DNA of 64,000 nt. Source: IDS-8 sp036381215. Lineage in GTDB: Bacteria; Pseudomonadota; Gammaproteobacteria; Steroidobacterales; Woeseiaceae. Position 1 is the first letter of the stretch. Each line of letters begins with the position of its first letter. Position numbers and translations under genes: made by a program. Shown here one piece after another: positions 9,086 through 17,961 of this stretch. The stretch is taken from positions 36,281 to 100,280 of the forward strand of contig DASVDF010000025.1 in the NCBI GenBank assembly GCA_036381215.1. The letters are read 5' to 3'. The notes beneath the pieces are model-generated. The model was not told where the DNA came from and did not search any database. It saw only the letters and a program-made list of their open reading frames with translations.

Positions 9086-10734
9086 AGGTCGTGCCAGGGG
9101 CCTGCGATGCCGCGCAGGTGCGGCGCGTAGTGGCGCCAGCGCCCGCTCGAGCGCGCGTGCAGCGCTTCGCGTACCTGCCACACGCTCGCGGTCTGCACGG
9201 GCCGCTCCGCATCGCGGAAATCGAGGCAGCGCTCATCCCACGGCAGCCCGAGGAATTCGAGCAGGCCGCGCACGACCGGCTCCGGATCGCGCACCAGGCT
9301 GTCGTAGTCCACCGCGTACAGCGCGTCGCCGCAGAGCTCCCGCCAGTGCGCCATCAGCCGCTCGTGCTGGCGGTGATAGTGCGCGATCTGCGCGAGATCG
9401 GCGGCGTAGGTCAGCCCGCCGAGCTGCTGGAACCAGATCGACAGGCAGGTATCCGCCGCATCGCGCTGCGTGCAGACGATGCGCGCGGCCGGGAAGACGG
9501 CGCGAATCAGCCCGAGATAGAGAAAGTTGTCCGGACGCTTGTCGGTCACGTTCCCGGCGTCGGGGAACAGCTCGCGCACGTGCTCCGTGTACGCCTGCCC
9601 GAGGGCCTGGAGCGCCTCGCGCGGCGCCGCGAGCGCCTGGTCCGGCCAGAGGCCGAGGCGGCGCGCGGTGAGCCAGGGGAAGAACTCCAGTTCGCCGCCG
9701 GCGGTGATCGCCGGGTGCGCGGCGAGGATCTGCTCGATGAGCGTGGAGCCGGAGCGGAACATGCCGCAGATGAAAATCGGAGAGTGCGGGGAATCGGTTT
9801 GCACGCGCTCGAGCCATGCGCGGTCGCAACCGTCTATGATCCGGCCGACGGCCGCCTCCACGGCCTCGGGCCGGTACGGCGGGAGGCGCCGCTTGCCCAG
9901 CGCATTCGCCGACGCGAAGGCCGCGAACGCCTCGTCGTAGCGGCCGAGATCGTCCAGCGCCTTGCCGCGGGCGAACAGCAGCTCCTCCTGGCCGGCCGCA
10001 TCGTTTTGCGTCGCGGCGAGCGCCCGGTCGATCGCGGTCAGCAACGGGTCGTCGCCGCTCTCGATGCGGGACGCGTGCACGAGCCGGGCCAGCGCGCCGG
10101 CGTGGTGCGGCTCGAGCTCGAGGATGCGCTCGTAGAGCACCCGCGATCGCTCGCGGTCGCCGCTTTCCTCCCGGAGGCCGCCGAGGTTGAAGAGCGCGGG
10201 CACGTAGTCCGGCTCGAGCGCCAGCGCGCGCTCGTAACTGTCCGCTGCCTCGTCGGGCCGGCGCATCGCGGAGTAGAGCACGCCGAGATTCGAATGCACC
10301 TCGTGCGGGCGCGGGATGCCGAGCGCGAGTGCCCGCTCGTAGGCGGCGATCGCGTCCCTCCAGCGTTTCTCCTTCTTGTAGAGCAACGCCAGGTTGTAGT
10401 GCACGTCCGCGAGGTCCGGCTGGCGCTCGAGCAGGCGGAGGTAATGCCCAATGGCCTGCTCCGTCCGGCCGAGCCCGTCGAGCAGCCCGGCGAGCCTTCC
10501 GTAGTAGTAGGGACTGTCCGGCACCTCCTCGGTCAGCGCGACCAGGTGCAGGATCGCGTCATCCGCGCGCCGGCTTTCCATGTAGAAGTCGACGAGGCCG
10601 CGCAGCACCAGCTCGCGTTGATCGCCGCGCGCCAGGAGCTCACGGTATAAACGCTCGGCCTTCACGCGACTGCCGCGCGCCTGAAGCTCGCGGGCCCGGC
10701 GGAATGCCTGCTCGAATGACTGCGCCGAAGCCAT
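9082..10734 (-). CDS. TPR-repeat sulfotransferase
   Basis: 550 residues. The N-terminal half is a run of tetratricopeptide repeats (for example EVHSNLGVLYSAMRRPDEAA and DYVPALFNLGGLREESGDRE). The C-terminal half is a PAPS-dependent sulfotransferase with the 5'-phosphosulfate loop FICGMFRSGSTLIEQILAAHP. TPR-sulfotransferases of this type are related to tyrosylprotein sulfotransferases, so a protein or peptide substrate is plausible but not shown. The ATG overlaps the stop of the upstream TPR-oxygenase (TGATG), implying translational coupling. The stop codon belongs to a REP element. Confidence 0.88.
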   Translation of the reverse strand: MASAQSFEQAFRRARELQARGSRVKAERLYRELLARGDQRELVLRGLVDFYMESRRADDAILHLVALTEEVPDSPYYYGRLAGLLDGLGRTEQAIGHYLRLLERQPDLADVHYNLALLYKKEKRWRDAIAAYERALALGIPRPHEVHSNLGVLYSAMRRPDEAADSYERALALEPDYVPALFNLGGLREESGDRERSRVLYERILELEPHHAGALARLVHASRIESGDDPLLTAIDRALAATQNDAAGQEELLFARGKALDDLGRYDEAFAAFASANALGKRRLPPYRPEAVEAAVGRIIDGCDRAWLERVQTDSPHSPIFICGMFRSGSTLIEQILAAHPAITAGGELEFFPWLTARRLGLWPDQALAAPREALQALGQAYTEHVRELFPDAGNVTDKRPDNFLYLGLIRAVFPAARIVCTQRDAADTCLSIWFQQLGGLTYAADLAQIAHYHRQHERLMAHWRELCGDALYAVDYDSLVRDPEPVVRGLLEFLGLPWDERCLDFRDAERPVQTASVWQVREALHARSSGRWRHYAPHLRGIAGPWHDL

Positions 10735-12581
10735 CAGCGGTTCCGCAGTTTCGGAATCACGTCGAAGGCGACCGTGGTGCGGGTCCGGTCGGATTCGAAT
10801 GGCACGGTGCCGTGCCACATGTAGGAGGGGAACAGGACGAGGCGGCCGGTGGCCGGCTGGATGTGACGGCGGGCGGCGCCCTGCTCGCCGAGGTCGATGT
10901 CCGGCTCGCCGAACTTGATGCCCCCGCCCAGCTCGTCGGTGCTTTCGATCTCGGGCGGCACGTCCACGTAATACGCCGAGCTGATCCACCCGAGCGGGTG
11001 GATGTGCATGGTGTGATAACCGGCGCGGCGCAGCCGCACCGACCACGAACCCGAGAAATCGAACGTCTCGCTGCGCCGCGAGAACAACGGGTGCGCGGCG
11101 TCCGCCGGCAGCCCGGCGATGTACTCGGAGATGCACTCGCGGAGCGAACCCGCGAGCACCGCGATCTCGGGTTCGGCGCGCCCCAGCAGGTCGCCCCCGG
11201 TCTGCGTGCCGCCGCGCAGGGTCTGCTCGGGGGGATGACGCTTCGCGAAGTGCAGCTCGCCGAGCACCTTGTTGAGCCGCGCGTTGAACTCCGCGGTGTT
11301 CGAGAACTCGCGCGGGACCGGCACGTCGAAGACCCGTACCAGCCGGTCGTAGTCGTTGAGGACGGCGTCGCGCTCGTCGCCGAGTAGCCGCCAGCACAGG
11401 GCGAGATAGGCCAGCGCGCGCTGGTTCTGCGGCATGCTGGCCGCGCCGAGCTTCGCGTGCACGAGCGCCTCGTCCGGCCGGCCGCGGGCGAGCAACGCGC
11501 GCGCGTAGCTGATCCTGTCGTTCGGGTTGGCGCCGGGCATGTTGACGGCGGCCGCGTGCAGCTTGAGGGCGTCGTCCCAGCGCTCCTGGTTCTCCAGCGT
11601 GTAGGCGAGCAGGCTCACGAGCTCGCTCGAATCGCGCCGGTAAGCAAACGCCTGAAGCAGGCATTGCTCGGCTTCCTCGAAGCGGCCGTCCTGGTTCAAT
11701 GCCACCGCGTAGGCGAGCCTCAACTCGAGCGCGCGCGGGTCTTTCGCGAGCGCCTCGCGATAGGACGCGAGGTATTCGTCCAGCCGCTCCTGCTGCCACA
11801 GCAGCGAGTTGAGATGGCGATGACTCGCGGCGTCGGCCGGATTACGGGCAATCGCGGCGCGGTAGGCTTCGATCGCCGCGTCGACGTTTCCGGCATCGAC
11901 GAGCGCGTTGCCCCGGTTGTAGTGCAGCTCCGCGCGATCGAGCCCCGCGCGGCGCGCGGCTTCGTAATGCGTGAGCGCCTCCGCCGGGCGGCTCATGAGC
12001 CGCAGGCAGACACCGATGTTGTGGTGCGCCTCGGCGTATTCGGGTCTCAGGGCAAGCGCCTTCTCGTAGCACTCGATCGCTTGCGCGAAGCGCTGCTGGC
12101 GCTTGTGCACGTTGCCCAGGGAGAGCCAGGCCGCCGCATCGTCGGGGCGCAGCTCGAGGCAGCGGCGGAAGGACTCGACGGCGTCCGCGAAGCGGCGGGT
12201 TTCGAGCTGGGCCAGGCCCAGGTTGCGCCAGGCGTCCGCGTAACGCGGCAGCAGGCGCACGGCGTGGCGGTAGCTGTCGATCGCCTCTTCGGGTTTGCCG
12301 CTGCGGGACAGCGCGTTGCCGAGATTGCTCGCGACCTCGGGCTGCTCCGGGAAGAGCTGCAGGGACGCCCGCATGTACTCGACGGCCGCGTCGTACTCGC
12401 CGCGCTGCGAGTGCAGCACGCCGAGGAACTGCAGCGCCGTCGGGTTGGCCGGGTCCTCGTCGAGCACCCGCCGGCAGACGGCCATCGCCTCGTCCGTCTT
12501 GCCCGCCTGCTGCAGCGCCAGCGCCCGCTCGAGCAGCGGCACGAAGCGCGAACGGGCGTTGGCGGGGGAAGGATCGGCCAT
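10734..12581 (-). CDS. TPR-repeat protein with C-terminal 2OG-Fe(II) oxygenase domain
   Basis: 615 residues. About residues 10-420 are successive TPR units (WRNLGLAQLETRRFADAVES, AEAHHNIGVCLRLMSRPAEA). The last ~190 residues match the putative 2OG-Fe(II) oxygenase type often fused to TPRs: HTMHIHPLGWISSAYY (H526, H528), a GGGIKFGEPD segment, and RLVLFPSYMWHGTVPF (H590) followed by an Arg for 2-oxoglutarate. Such enzymes hydroxylate side chains or small molecules; the substrate here is unknown. The gene is coupled by overlap to the downstream sulfotransferase. A TATAAT box lies 31 bp before the ATG. Confidence 0.85.
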   Translation of the reverse strand: MADPSPANARSRFVPLLERALALQQAGKTDEAMAVCRRVLDEDPANPTALQFLGVLHSQRGEYDAAVEYMRASLQLFPEQPEVASNLGNALSRSGKPEEAIDSYRHAVRLLPRYADAWRNLGLAQLETRRFADAVESFRRCLELRPDDAAAWLSLGNVHKRQQRFAQAIECYEKALALRPEYAEAHHNIGVCLRLMSRPAEALTHYEAARRAGLDRAELHYNRGNALVDAGNVDAAIEAYRAAIARNPADAASHRHLNSLLWQQERLDEYLASYREALAKDPRALELRLAYAVALNQDGRFEEAEQCLLQAFAYRRDSSELVSLLAYTLENQERWDDALKLHAAAVNMPGANPNDRISYARALLARGRPDEALVHAKLGAASMPQNQRALAYLALCWRLLGDERDAVLNDYDRLVRVFDVPVPREFSNTAEFNARLNKVLGELHFAKRHPPEQTLRGGTQTGGDLLGRAEPEIAVLAGSLRECISEYIAGLPADAAHPLFSRRSETFDFSGSWSVRLRRAGYHTMHIHPLGWISSAYYVDVPPEIESTDELGGGIKFGEPDIDLGEQGAARRHIQPATGRLVLFPSYMWHGTVPFESDRTRTTVAFDVIPKLRNR

Positions 12582-12611
12582 GGCGAGAGCGGGCGAATCG
12601 GTCAGAGGGCC

Positions 12612-12617
12612 ATTATA
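12612..12617 (-). promoter_or_regulatory. Putative -10 box of the TPR-oxygenase/sulfotransferase operon
   Basis: Perfect TATAAT on the minus strand between the terminator of receptor 3 and the oxygenase start codon. The expected -35 position falls inside the terminator stem and is not a good match, so the promoter may need an activator. Confidence 0.5.
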
Positions 12618-12623
12618 GCGAAG

Positions 12624-12656
12624 ACAAAAAAAGCGGCGGGCTTTCGCCCGCCGCTT
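12624..12656 (-). terminator. Rho-independent terminator of receptor 3
   Basis: On the minus strand, an 11-bp stem AAGCGGCGGGC / GCCCGCCGCTT is followed by eight T residues. It separates receptor 3 from the downstream TPR operon. Confidence 0.93.
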
Positions 12657-12681
12657 GCCTTGCTTCAGGTTGGCCTGCCGC

Positions 12682-15576
12682 TCAGAACTTCTGGGTGACT
12701 CCGACGAAGTAGTAGCGGCCGAGGGCATCCCACGTCGACGGCACGGTGTTGCCGTTCGCGAAGCTGACGCCCCCCAGGAACCCGCTGACAGGCGGATCGT
12801 TGTCGAACAGGTTGCTGATGCCGACGCTGAGCTCCGTGCCACGATCGCTGCCGAACCACTCGGCGTAGTACGTGGCTGAGAGATCGATGTAATTTTCGGC
12901 ATCGACGTCCGGTTCGTCGGCAACGAAGGAGTCAACGGCACCGACCATGCGCCACCCGAGGACAGCATCAAGGTCCCACGGCGTGGACCACACGGCGTTG
13001 AACGTGTGCTTCCACTCCGGCCGTGGCCGGCCGCAGCTGCCGCCGTACTCGCCGGCACACTCGTTCACCGCGGCCCCGGGCACCGGCTCCTCGTCGAACT
13101 TCTCGAGCAGGGTGCCGCGGAAGGCCAGGTCGACGCTCCCGAGCCCGCCGATCTCCAGCGGATAGCTGCCGACGAAGTCGATACCGGAGACATCGAAGAA
13201 ACCGATGTTGACGTTCGTCGATGTAATCGACGACTGGTTGATCCAGACGTTGCCGTTGGCCCCGCGGTTGATCAGGCCGCACAAGGCCGCGTCACCGGTC
13301 GCCGCACACTGCCGGATGATGAACTCCGGATCGACGGTGCTGATGGCGTCCTCGACCTCGATGTTCCAGTAGTCGATGCTGAACGTCAGGCCGGGGAGGA
13401 ACGTCTCGGGAGTGAGAACGACGCCCACCGTGAAAGAATCCGCCTTCTCGGGATCGAGGTCCGGATTGCCGCCGAACAGTCCGTTGTACTGCTGCGCCGG
13501 GCTGAGCGGAACGCTGCCGTACTGCGCGGCGCTCACGCCGGTGTTCGCGCAGGCGGCCTCGGAGAGCTCAGGAGTGGCACCCGCGCAGGGATCGACGCCA
13601 CTCCACAGACCGAGGCTCTGCGGCTCGAACCGCTCGCGCAGGTTCGCCGCGCGCACCGCGCGCGAGGTGCTGGCGCGCAGCTTGATGCCGTTCGCCGGCA
13701 CCCACGCGCCGCCGACGTTCCAGGTATCGGCGTTGACGCCGCTGTCGTAGTCGGAGTTGCGATAGCGCAGATCGAGCGACAGGTCCTGGAAGCCGGGACG
13801 ATCCTGGACGAGGGGGACGTGGAACTCGGTGAAAAATTCCTTGATGTCCTGCTCGCCAGCGACCGGCGGAATCGGTCCGCCCTGGCCGGCGCCGTCGCCG
13901 GTCTGGAAACCGTTGTCGGGATTGAACTCGAAGGTCTCGCTGCGATACTCCGCACCGATGACCCACTCGACGCCGTCGCCGGACCACGGGCTCACGATGC
14001 CCATGTCCGTGAGATCGCCGTTCACGAAGGCGACAATCTGGTCCATCTCGAGGTCCGCGCGCGAGAACAGCGGCAGCACGAGGTAGTCGATCGCTTCCTG
14101 GGTCACCCCGCCTTCCTGGAAGATGTTCCAGGGCACGCAGCTCGGGTCGGACCCGTCGATCACGGACTGGCACACCGGATCCCCGGTGTCCGGATCGGCA
14201 ACGACGTCCAGCGCCCGGATGATGCGCGTGGTCGACATGTCGTTGAGGTAGGTCTCGCTGAACGACAGGCGCGAGAAGTTCGCGGAGACGTCGTACGACC
14301 AGTTGTCGTTGATGTCACCGCGGATGCCCGCCAGGGACCTGAACGAAGTGTGGCGCAGATCGTCGACGCGCGGGCCGCCCTCGACGCTGCGGCGCCCGAT
14401 GTAGAACGGCACGACGCCGTCCGCATCCGTGTCGCAGCCCAGCAGGGTCTGGGACTCGGGCGACAGGAACGGGTTTGCGCAGCTGATGGTGTTGGTCACG
14501 AAGAACGCGCCGGACGGGGCGATCTGCGCGCGGCTGCGGTCGTCCATGAACATGAATTCCGCGTAGCCCGTCAGGTGCTCCGTTACGTCGTAGTGCCCCA
14601 GCATGCCGCCGGTGAAGCGCTTGTCCGGCCGCTGGAAATAGTTCAGCGGGCCGTAGTTGTAGTACGTCCCGTCCCACTCGACCAGCTGGTCGCCTTCGAC
14701 CGAGTAATACTGACCGTCGAAGTCCGTAATGAACGCCGGGAAGCGCGTGGCGGAGCCGCCGCAGGCGAACGAGTTGTCGTCGGTGTTCGCGAGCGCGCAG
14801 GCGCTGAAGTCGTACTCGCTCTGCAGCACCGCATTGATCTTGCGATAACCCGCGTAACCCGTGATGTTGCCGCGGCCGTCCGGCGAATTGATGCCGATCA
14901 GCAGGTTGACGTCGGTGGTGCCGCCGACGGTGACGTCGTCCGGTGCCTGCTCGAAGCCCATGTCGGCAATCGCACTCTGCACGCCGTCATTGCCCTGACT
15001 GTGCTGGTAGCCGGCGTACTGGAAGTTGAGCTGGAAGCCCTCGAAGTCGTCCTTCATGATGAAGTTGACGACGCCGGATACGGCGTCCGAGCCGTAGGTC
15101 GAGGAGGCGCCGCCGGTCAGGATCTCGACGCGCTCGATCAGCGCACCGGGAATCTGGTTGATGTCGGGCGACAGCACGGACGGGTCGCCGAAGCCCATGC
15201 GGTGACCGTTGACCAGCACCAGCGTGCGGTCGGAGCCGAGGCCGCGCAGGTCGAGCGTCGCGGTGCCGGTGGCACCGTTCGAATCGTTCGCGGTGAACTC
15301 GGGCGTGATCTGCGGCAGGTCGTTGACGAGGTCCTCGACGCGCGTGACACCGCGGTAGGTGAGCTCTTCGGCCTGGATCTGCGAAACGGGGCTGGATGAG
15401 ATGAGGTTCGGGTCGGTGGCGATGCGCGAACCGGTAACCGTGATTTCCTCGAGCTCACCACTCTGCGGCTGGGCCTGGGCATGTGTCAGGCCCGGGGCAA
15501 CGACCGCAGTGGTCGCGAGCGCAACACCGGACAACGCACGGTGCACGGCCGCGGCCAAAGGCTTTCTCTGTGACAT
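12682..15576 (-). CDS. TonB-dependent outer membrane receptor 3
   Basis: 964 residues, a paralogue of receptor 2. A signal peptide (about 1-33, ending THA) is followed by EEITVTGSR at 43-51, a plug with LRGLGSDRTLVLVNGHR and SSTYGSDAVSGVVNF, and a barrel ending in terminal Phe (GVTQKF). The ATG is preceded by GGGGAG. The gene lies 178 bp downstream of a TPR-sulfotransferase on the same strand and is followed by a terminator and the TPR-oxygenase operon, so a receptor sits between two modification-gene units. The ligand is unknown. Confidence 0.93.
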   Translation of the reverse strand: MSQRKPLAAAVHRALSGVALATTAVVAPGLTHAQAQPQSGELEEITVTGSRIATDPNLISSSPVSQIQAEELTYRGVTRVEDLVNDLPQITPEFTANDSNGATGTATLDLRGLGSDRTLVLVNGHRMGFGDPSVLSPDINQIPGALIERVEILTGGASSTYGSDAVSGVVNFIMKDDFEGFQLNFQYAGYQHSQGNDGVQSAIADMGFEQAPDDVTVGGTTDVNLLIGINSPDGRGNITGYAGYRKINAVLQSEYDFSACALANTDDNSFACGGSATRFPAFITDFDGQYYSVEGDQLVEWDGTYYNYGPLNYFQRPDKRFTGGMLGHYDVTEHLTGYAEFMFMDDRSRAQIAPSGAFFVTNTISCANPFLSPESQTLLGCDTDADGVVPFYIGRRSVEGGPRVDDLRHTSFRSLAGIRGDINDNWSYDVSANFSRLSFSETYLNDMSTTRIIRALDVVADPDTGDPVCQSVIDGSDPSCVPWNIFQEGGVTQEAIDYLVLPLFSRADLEMDQIVAFVNGDLTDMGIVSPWSGDGVEWVIGAEYRSETFEFNPDNGFQTGDGAGQGGPIPPVAGEQDIKEFFTEFHVPLVQDRPGFQDLSLDLRYRNSDYDSGVNADTWNVGGAWVPANGIKLRASTSRAVRAANLRERFEPQSLGLWSGVDPCAGATPELSEAACANTGVSAAQYGSVPLSPAQQYNGLFGGNPDLDPEKADSFTVGVVLTPETFLPGLTFSIDYWNIEVEDAISTVDPEFIIRQCAATGDAALCGLINRGANGNVWINQSSITSTNVNIGFFDVSGIDFVGSYPLEIGGLGSVDLAFRGTLLEKFDEEPVPGAAVNECAGEYGGSCGRPRPEWKHTFNAVWSTPWDLDAVLGWRMVGAVDSFVADEPDVDAENYIDLSATYYAEWFGSDRGTELSVGISNLFDNDPPVSGFLGGVSFANGNTVPSTWDALGRYYFVGVTQKF

Positions 15577-15667
15577 GGCGACTCCCCTGGGGTTGGTCTT
15601 GTTCGCCGGCTGCCGCGTGCCGTTGCGAGCATCGGACAGGCGTGAGCCGGCGGCCTAAGCGGCGAAG

Positions 15668-15676
15668 CTTATGCCA
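15668..15676 (-). promoter_or_regulatory. Putative extended -10 element of receptor 3
   Basis: TGGCATAAG on the minus strand, about 92 bp before the receptor start codon. It resembles TGn-CATAAC elements upstream of receptor 1 and the CHRD gene. A TTGCTC hexamer lies 15 bp upstream of the hexamer part. Confidence 0.35.
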
Positions 15677-15754
15677 TTCCGCTATCAGGAGCAATCGGTA
15701 TAAGCCGTGTGTTGCGCGGAACCAACATGCGGAGCGGCCGGGGTCCGAAAGCGT

Positions 15755-17779
15755 CTAGTGCGGCTCGTGGAGGCCCGCCCGCTCGAGCTCGCGCGCGAGC
15801 GGATCGAGCCATGGCGCGTAATGGCGCCAGTGCTCCAGTGCCTCGGAGAAGATCGGCCGGCGCACCTGCTCCGAGCTTGGCGTGCTGACGGCGCGGGGGT
15901 TCTCGAAGAACCGCAGGCAGGCCTCCTCGAAGGGCAGCCCGCAGAACTCGAGCAGGCGGCGGATTGCCGTTTCGGTGTCGGTGACGAGGGACTCGTAAGC
16001 CATGCGATGAACCCTGCCGGGGAGGACGGCATCGAAGTGGCCCATGAGGTCCACATAGTCGCGGTAATGCGCGGCGATGTCTTCCAGCCGGTAGGCGAAG
16101 GGCTGCCCGTGCGCGAACAGGTGCTTGAAGATGGAGAAGCCGCACGCCATCGGCCGGCGCCGTACGTCCACGATGCGCGCGTTCGGCAGGATGAGCGCGA
16201 TCAGGGGGATGTGCAGGAAGTTGGCGGGGGTCTTGTCGATAAACCGGGGGGCGCCGGCCTTGCGCTGCACGCTCGCGCGTTCGAGGTAGGCGGCGCCGAG
16301 CTCACGCGCCCGGCTCGCATCGAGATCGGCCAGCACGTCGGGATAGTCCTTGCCGCCCCGGGGGGCCTCGGCCAGTGAGCGGACGATATCGGCGATGTGC
16401 GTGAGCTCCATCGTTCCCTCGACGGCCGAATGGCTCGCGAGGATCTGCTCGACCAGCGTCGATCCGGAGCGGGGCAGGCCGACGACGAACACGGGCGCAT
16501 CCGACGGATCGCCCCAACCCGCCCTGGCCGCGAAGAAGTCCGGCGTGAAGAGGGCCTTTGCCTGCGCCACATACGCGCTGAGCTCTCCCGGGTCGTACTG
16601 GATCTTCTCGCGTCGCAGCCGGTTGCCCTCGGCATACTGGCGAAAGCTCTCTTCATACCGGCCCTGGTCCTCGAGCGCCTTGCCGAGCGCGAAGTGGAAA
16701 CCGAGGCGATCGTCGCTGCCGAGCTCCGCTCGCGCGAGCTGCGCGCGCATGGCCTCGAGATCGGCATCGGAAAAACGATAGGTCTTCAGGTTCGCGAGGT
16801 TCCACCACGCCTCCCCGAAATCCGGCTTGAGCGTGGTGGCTTTGCGATAGGCGCGCACGGCTTCGTCCATGCGGCCGAGCGTGCGGAGCGCATGACCGAG
16901 GCTGGCCCAGACGTTCTGCTCGGCCGGCCGCCGCGCGAGGATGTCCTCGTACACCTCGACGGCGCGTGCGTACTCACCCATGCGCTGCAGCGTCGCCGCC
17001 TTCAGGTTCTTGAGCTCTGCGCCGTCCGGCTCACCGATCAGCAGGCGATCGATTTCGGCGAGTGCGGCGTTCGGCTTCTCGCGCCGCATCAGCACGACCG
17101 CGTAATTGTGGCGCGCCTGCCGGTAACTCGGCGCGAGCTCGAGACAGCTTGCAAGCAGCCGTTCCGCCGCCTCGTAATGCCCGTGGCGGAGCGCCACCTC
17201 CGCCAGCATGGCGGTCGCCCGCACGTCCGTGGGATGCTGCTGCAGGTGGGCGCGCAACGCGGCTTCCGCGTCCGCCGTGCGGTTCTCCGAGAGCGCTTGC
17301 GCGATCTCCCGCAGGCCGGGATCGTTGGCGGAATGCTCGATGTACCTGCCGAAGGCCCGGTCCGCCCCCTGCCGGTCGTCCATGGAGACGAGCAGGTCCG
17401 CGAGCGCGAGCCAGCCATCGGCGAAGTCCGGCTTCACCGCGACGGCGCGGCGGATCGCCTCCGCCGCAGCTTCCTTGCGGCCGGCCTCGCGCAGCGCGAG
17501 CCCGAGCTGGAGGTGCGGCAGCGGCGCTTGCGGTGCGCTTTGGGTCAACGGCTCGAGCACCTCGATCGCCGCGGCCGGCTGGCCGAGCAGCCGCCGGGCG
17601 ATGCCCTGGAAGAGGCGCGCCATCGCATTACCCGGGTCGGCGGCGAGCAGCAGGCCGGCTTCTCTCTCCGCCAGCGCCGGATCGCTGGCCAGCAGCGCTT
17701 CGATGCGGGCCAGCGCCTGCGGCGTGCGGGATACGGCGGATGGGGCCAAGGACTTCTCCGGTGACGGGCTGCGGCGCAT
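15755..17779 (-). CDS. Large TPR-repeat sulfotransferase
   Basis: 674 residues. About residues 20-390 are TPR repeats (GLALREAGRKEAAAEAIRRA, LGHALRTLGRMDEAVRAYRK). The C-terminal ~260 residues are a PAPS-dependent sulfotransferase with the phosphosulfate loop VFVVGLPRSGSTLVEQILAS and a catalytic-region MELTHIADIV segment. It has the same architecture as the protein at 9082-10734. It is divergent from the glycosyltransferase gene and probably co-transcribed with receptor 3. The start is the first in-frame ATG and lacks a clear Shine-Dalgarno sequence, so a slightly later start is possible. Confidence 0.88.
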   Translation of the reverse strand: MRRSPSPEKSLAPSAVSRTPQALARIEALLASDPALAEREAGLLLAADPGNAMARLFQGIARRLLGQPAAAIEVLEPLTQSAPQAPLPHLQLGLALREAGRKEAAAEAIRRAVAVKPDFADGWLALADLLVSMDDRQGADRAFGRYIEHSANDPGLREIAQALSENRTADAEAALRAHLQQHPTDVRATAMLAEVALRHGHYEAAERLLASCLELAPSYRQARHNYAVVLMRREKPNAALAEIDRLLIGEPDGAELKNLKAATLQRMGEYARAVEVYEDILARRPAEQNVWASLGHALRTLGRMDEAVRAYRKATTLKPDFGEAWWNLANLKTYRFSDADLEAMRAQLARAELGSDDRLGFHFALGKALEDQGRYEESFRQYAEGNRLRREKIQYDPGELSAYVAQAKALFTPDFFAARAGWGDPSDAPVFVVGLPRSGSTLVEQILASHSAVEGTMELTHIADIVRSLAEAPRGGKDYPDVLADLDASRARELGAAYLERASVQRKAGAPRFIDKTPANFLHIPLIALILPNARIVDVRRRPMACGFSIFKHLFAHGQPFAYRLEDIAAHYRDYVDLMGHFDAVLPGRVHRMAYESLVTDTETAIRRLLEFCGLPFEEACLRFFENPRAVSTPSSEQVRRPIFSEALEHWRHYAPWLDPLARELERAGLHEPH

Positions 17780-17854
17780 TCTCGTCGCGCCCGCCGCGCT
17801 TTACAACGCGGGCGGGTACGCCGGCCGTGCGGGAGGGGCGGACAATGCACCTTG

Positions 17855-17860
17855 TATAAT
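17855..17860 (+). promoter_or_regulatory. Putative -10 box upstream of the glycosyltransferase operon
   Basis: Perfect TATAAT preceded by TTG, about 100 bp before the glycosyltransferase ATG in the divergent intergenic region. No convincing -35 is seen. Short CCGG-rich inverted repeats (for example CCGGAT at 17913 with ATCCGG at 17929) lie between it and the gene. Confidence 0.4.
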
Positions 17861-17961
17861 GGTGCGGTGATGAGCCGCGGGTTGCCAGTGTCCTGCCCGG
17901 TCAACGGGTTGCCCGGATCACGCGGTCAATCCGGTTACGGGACAGGACGGTAGAGCCGCCG

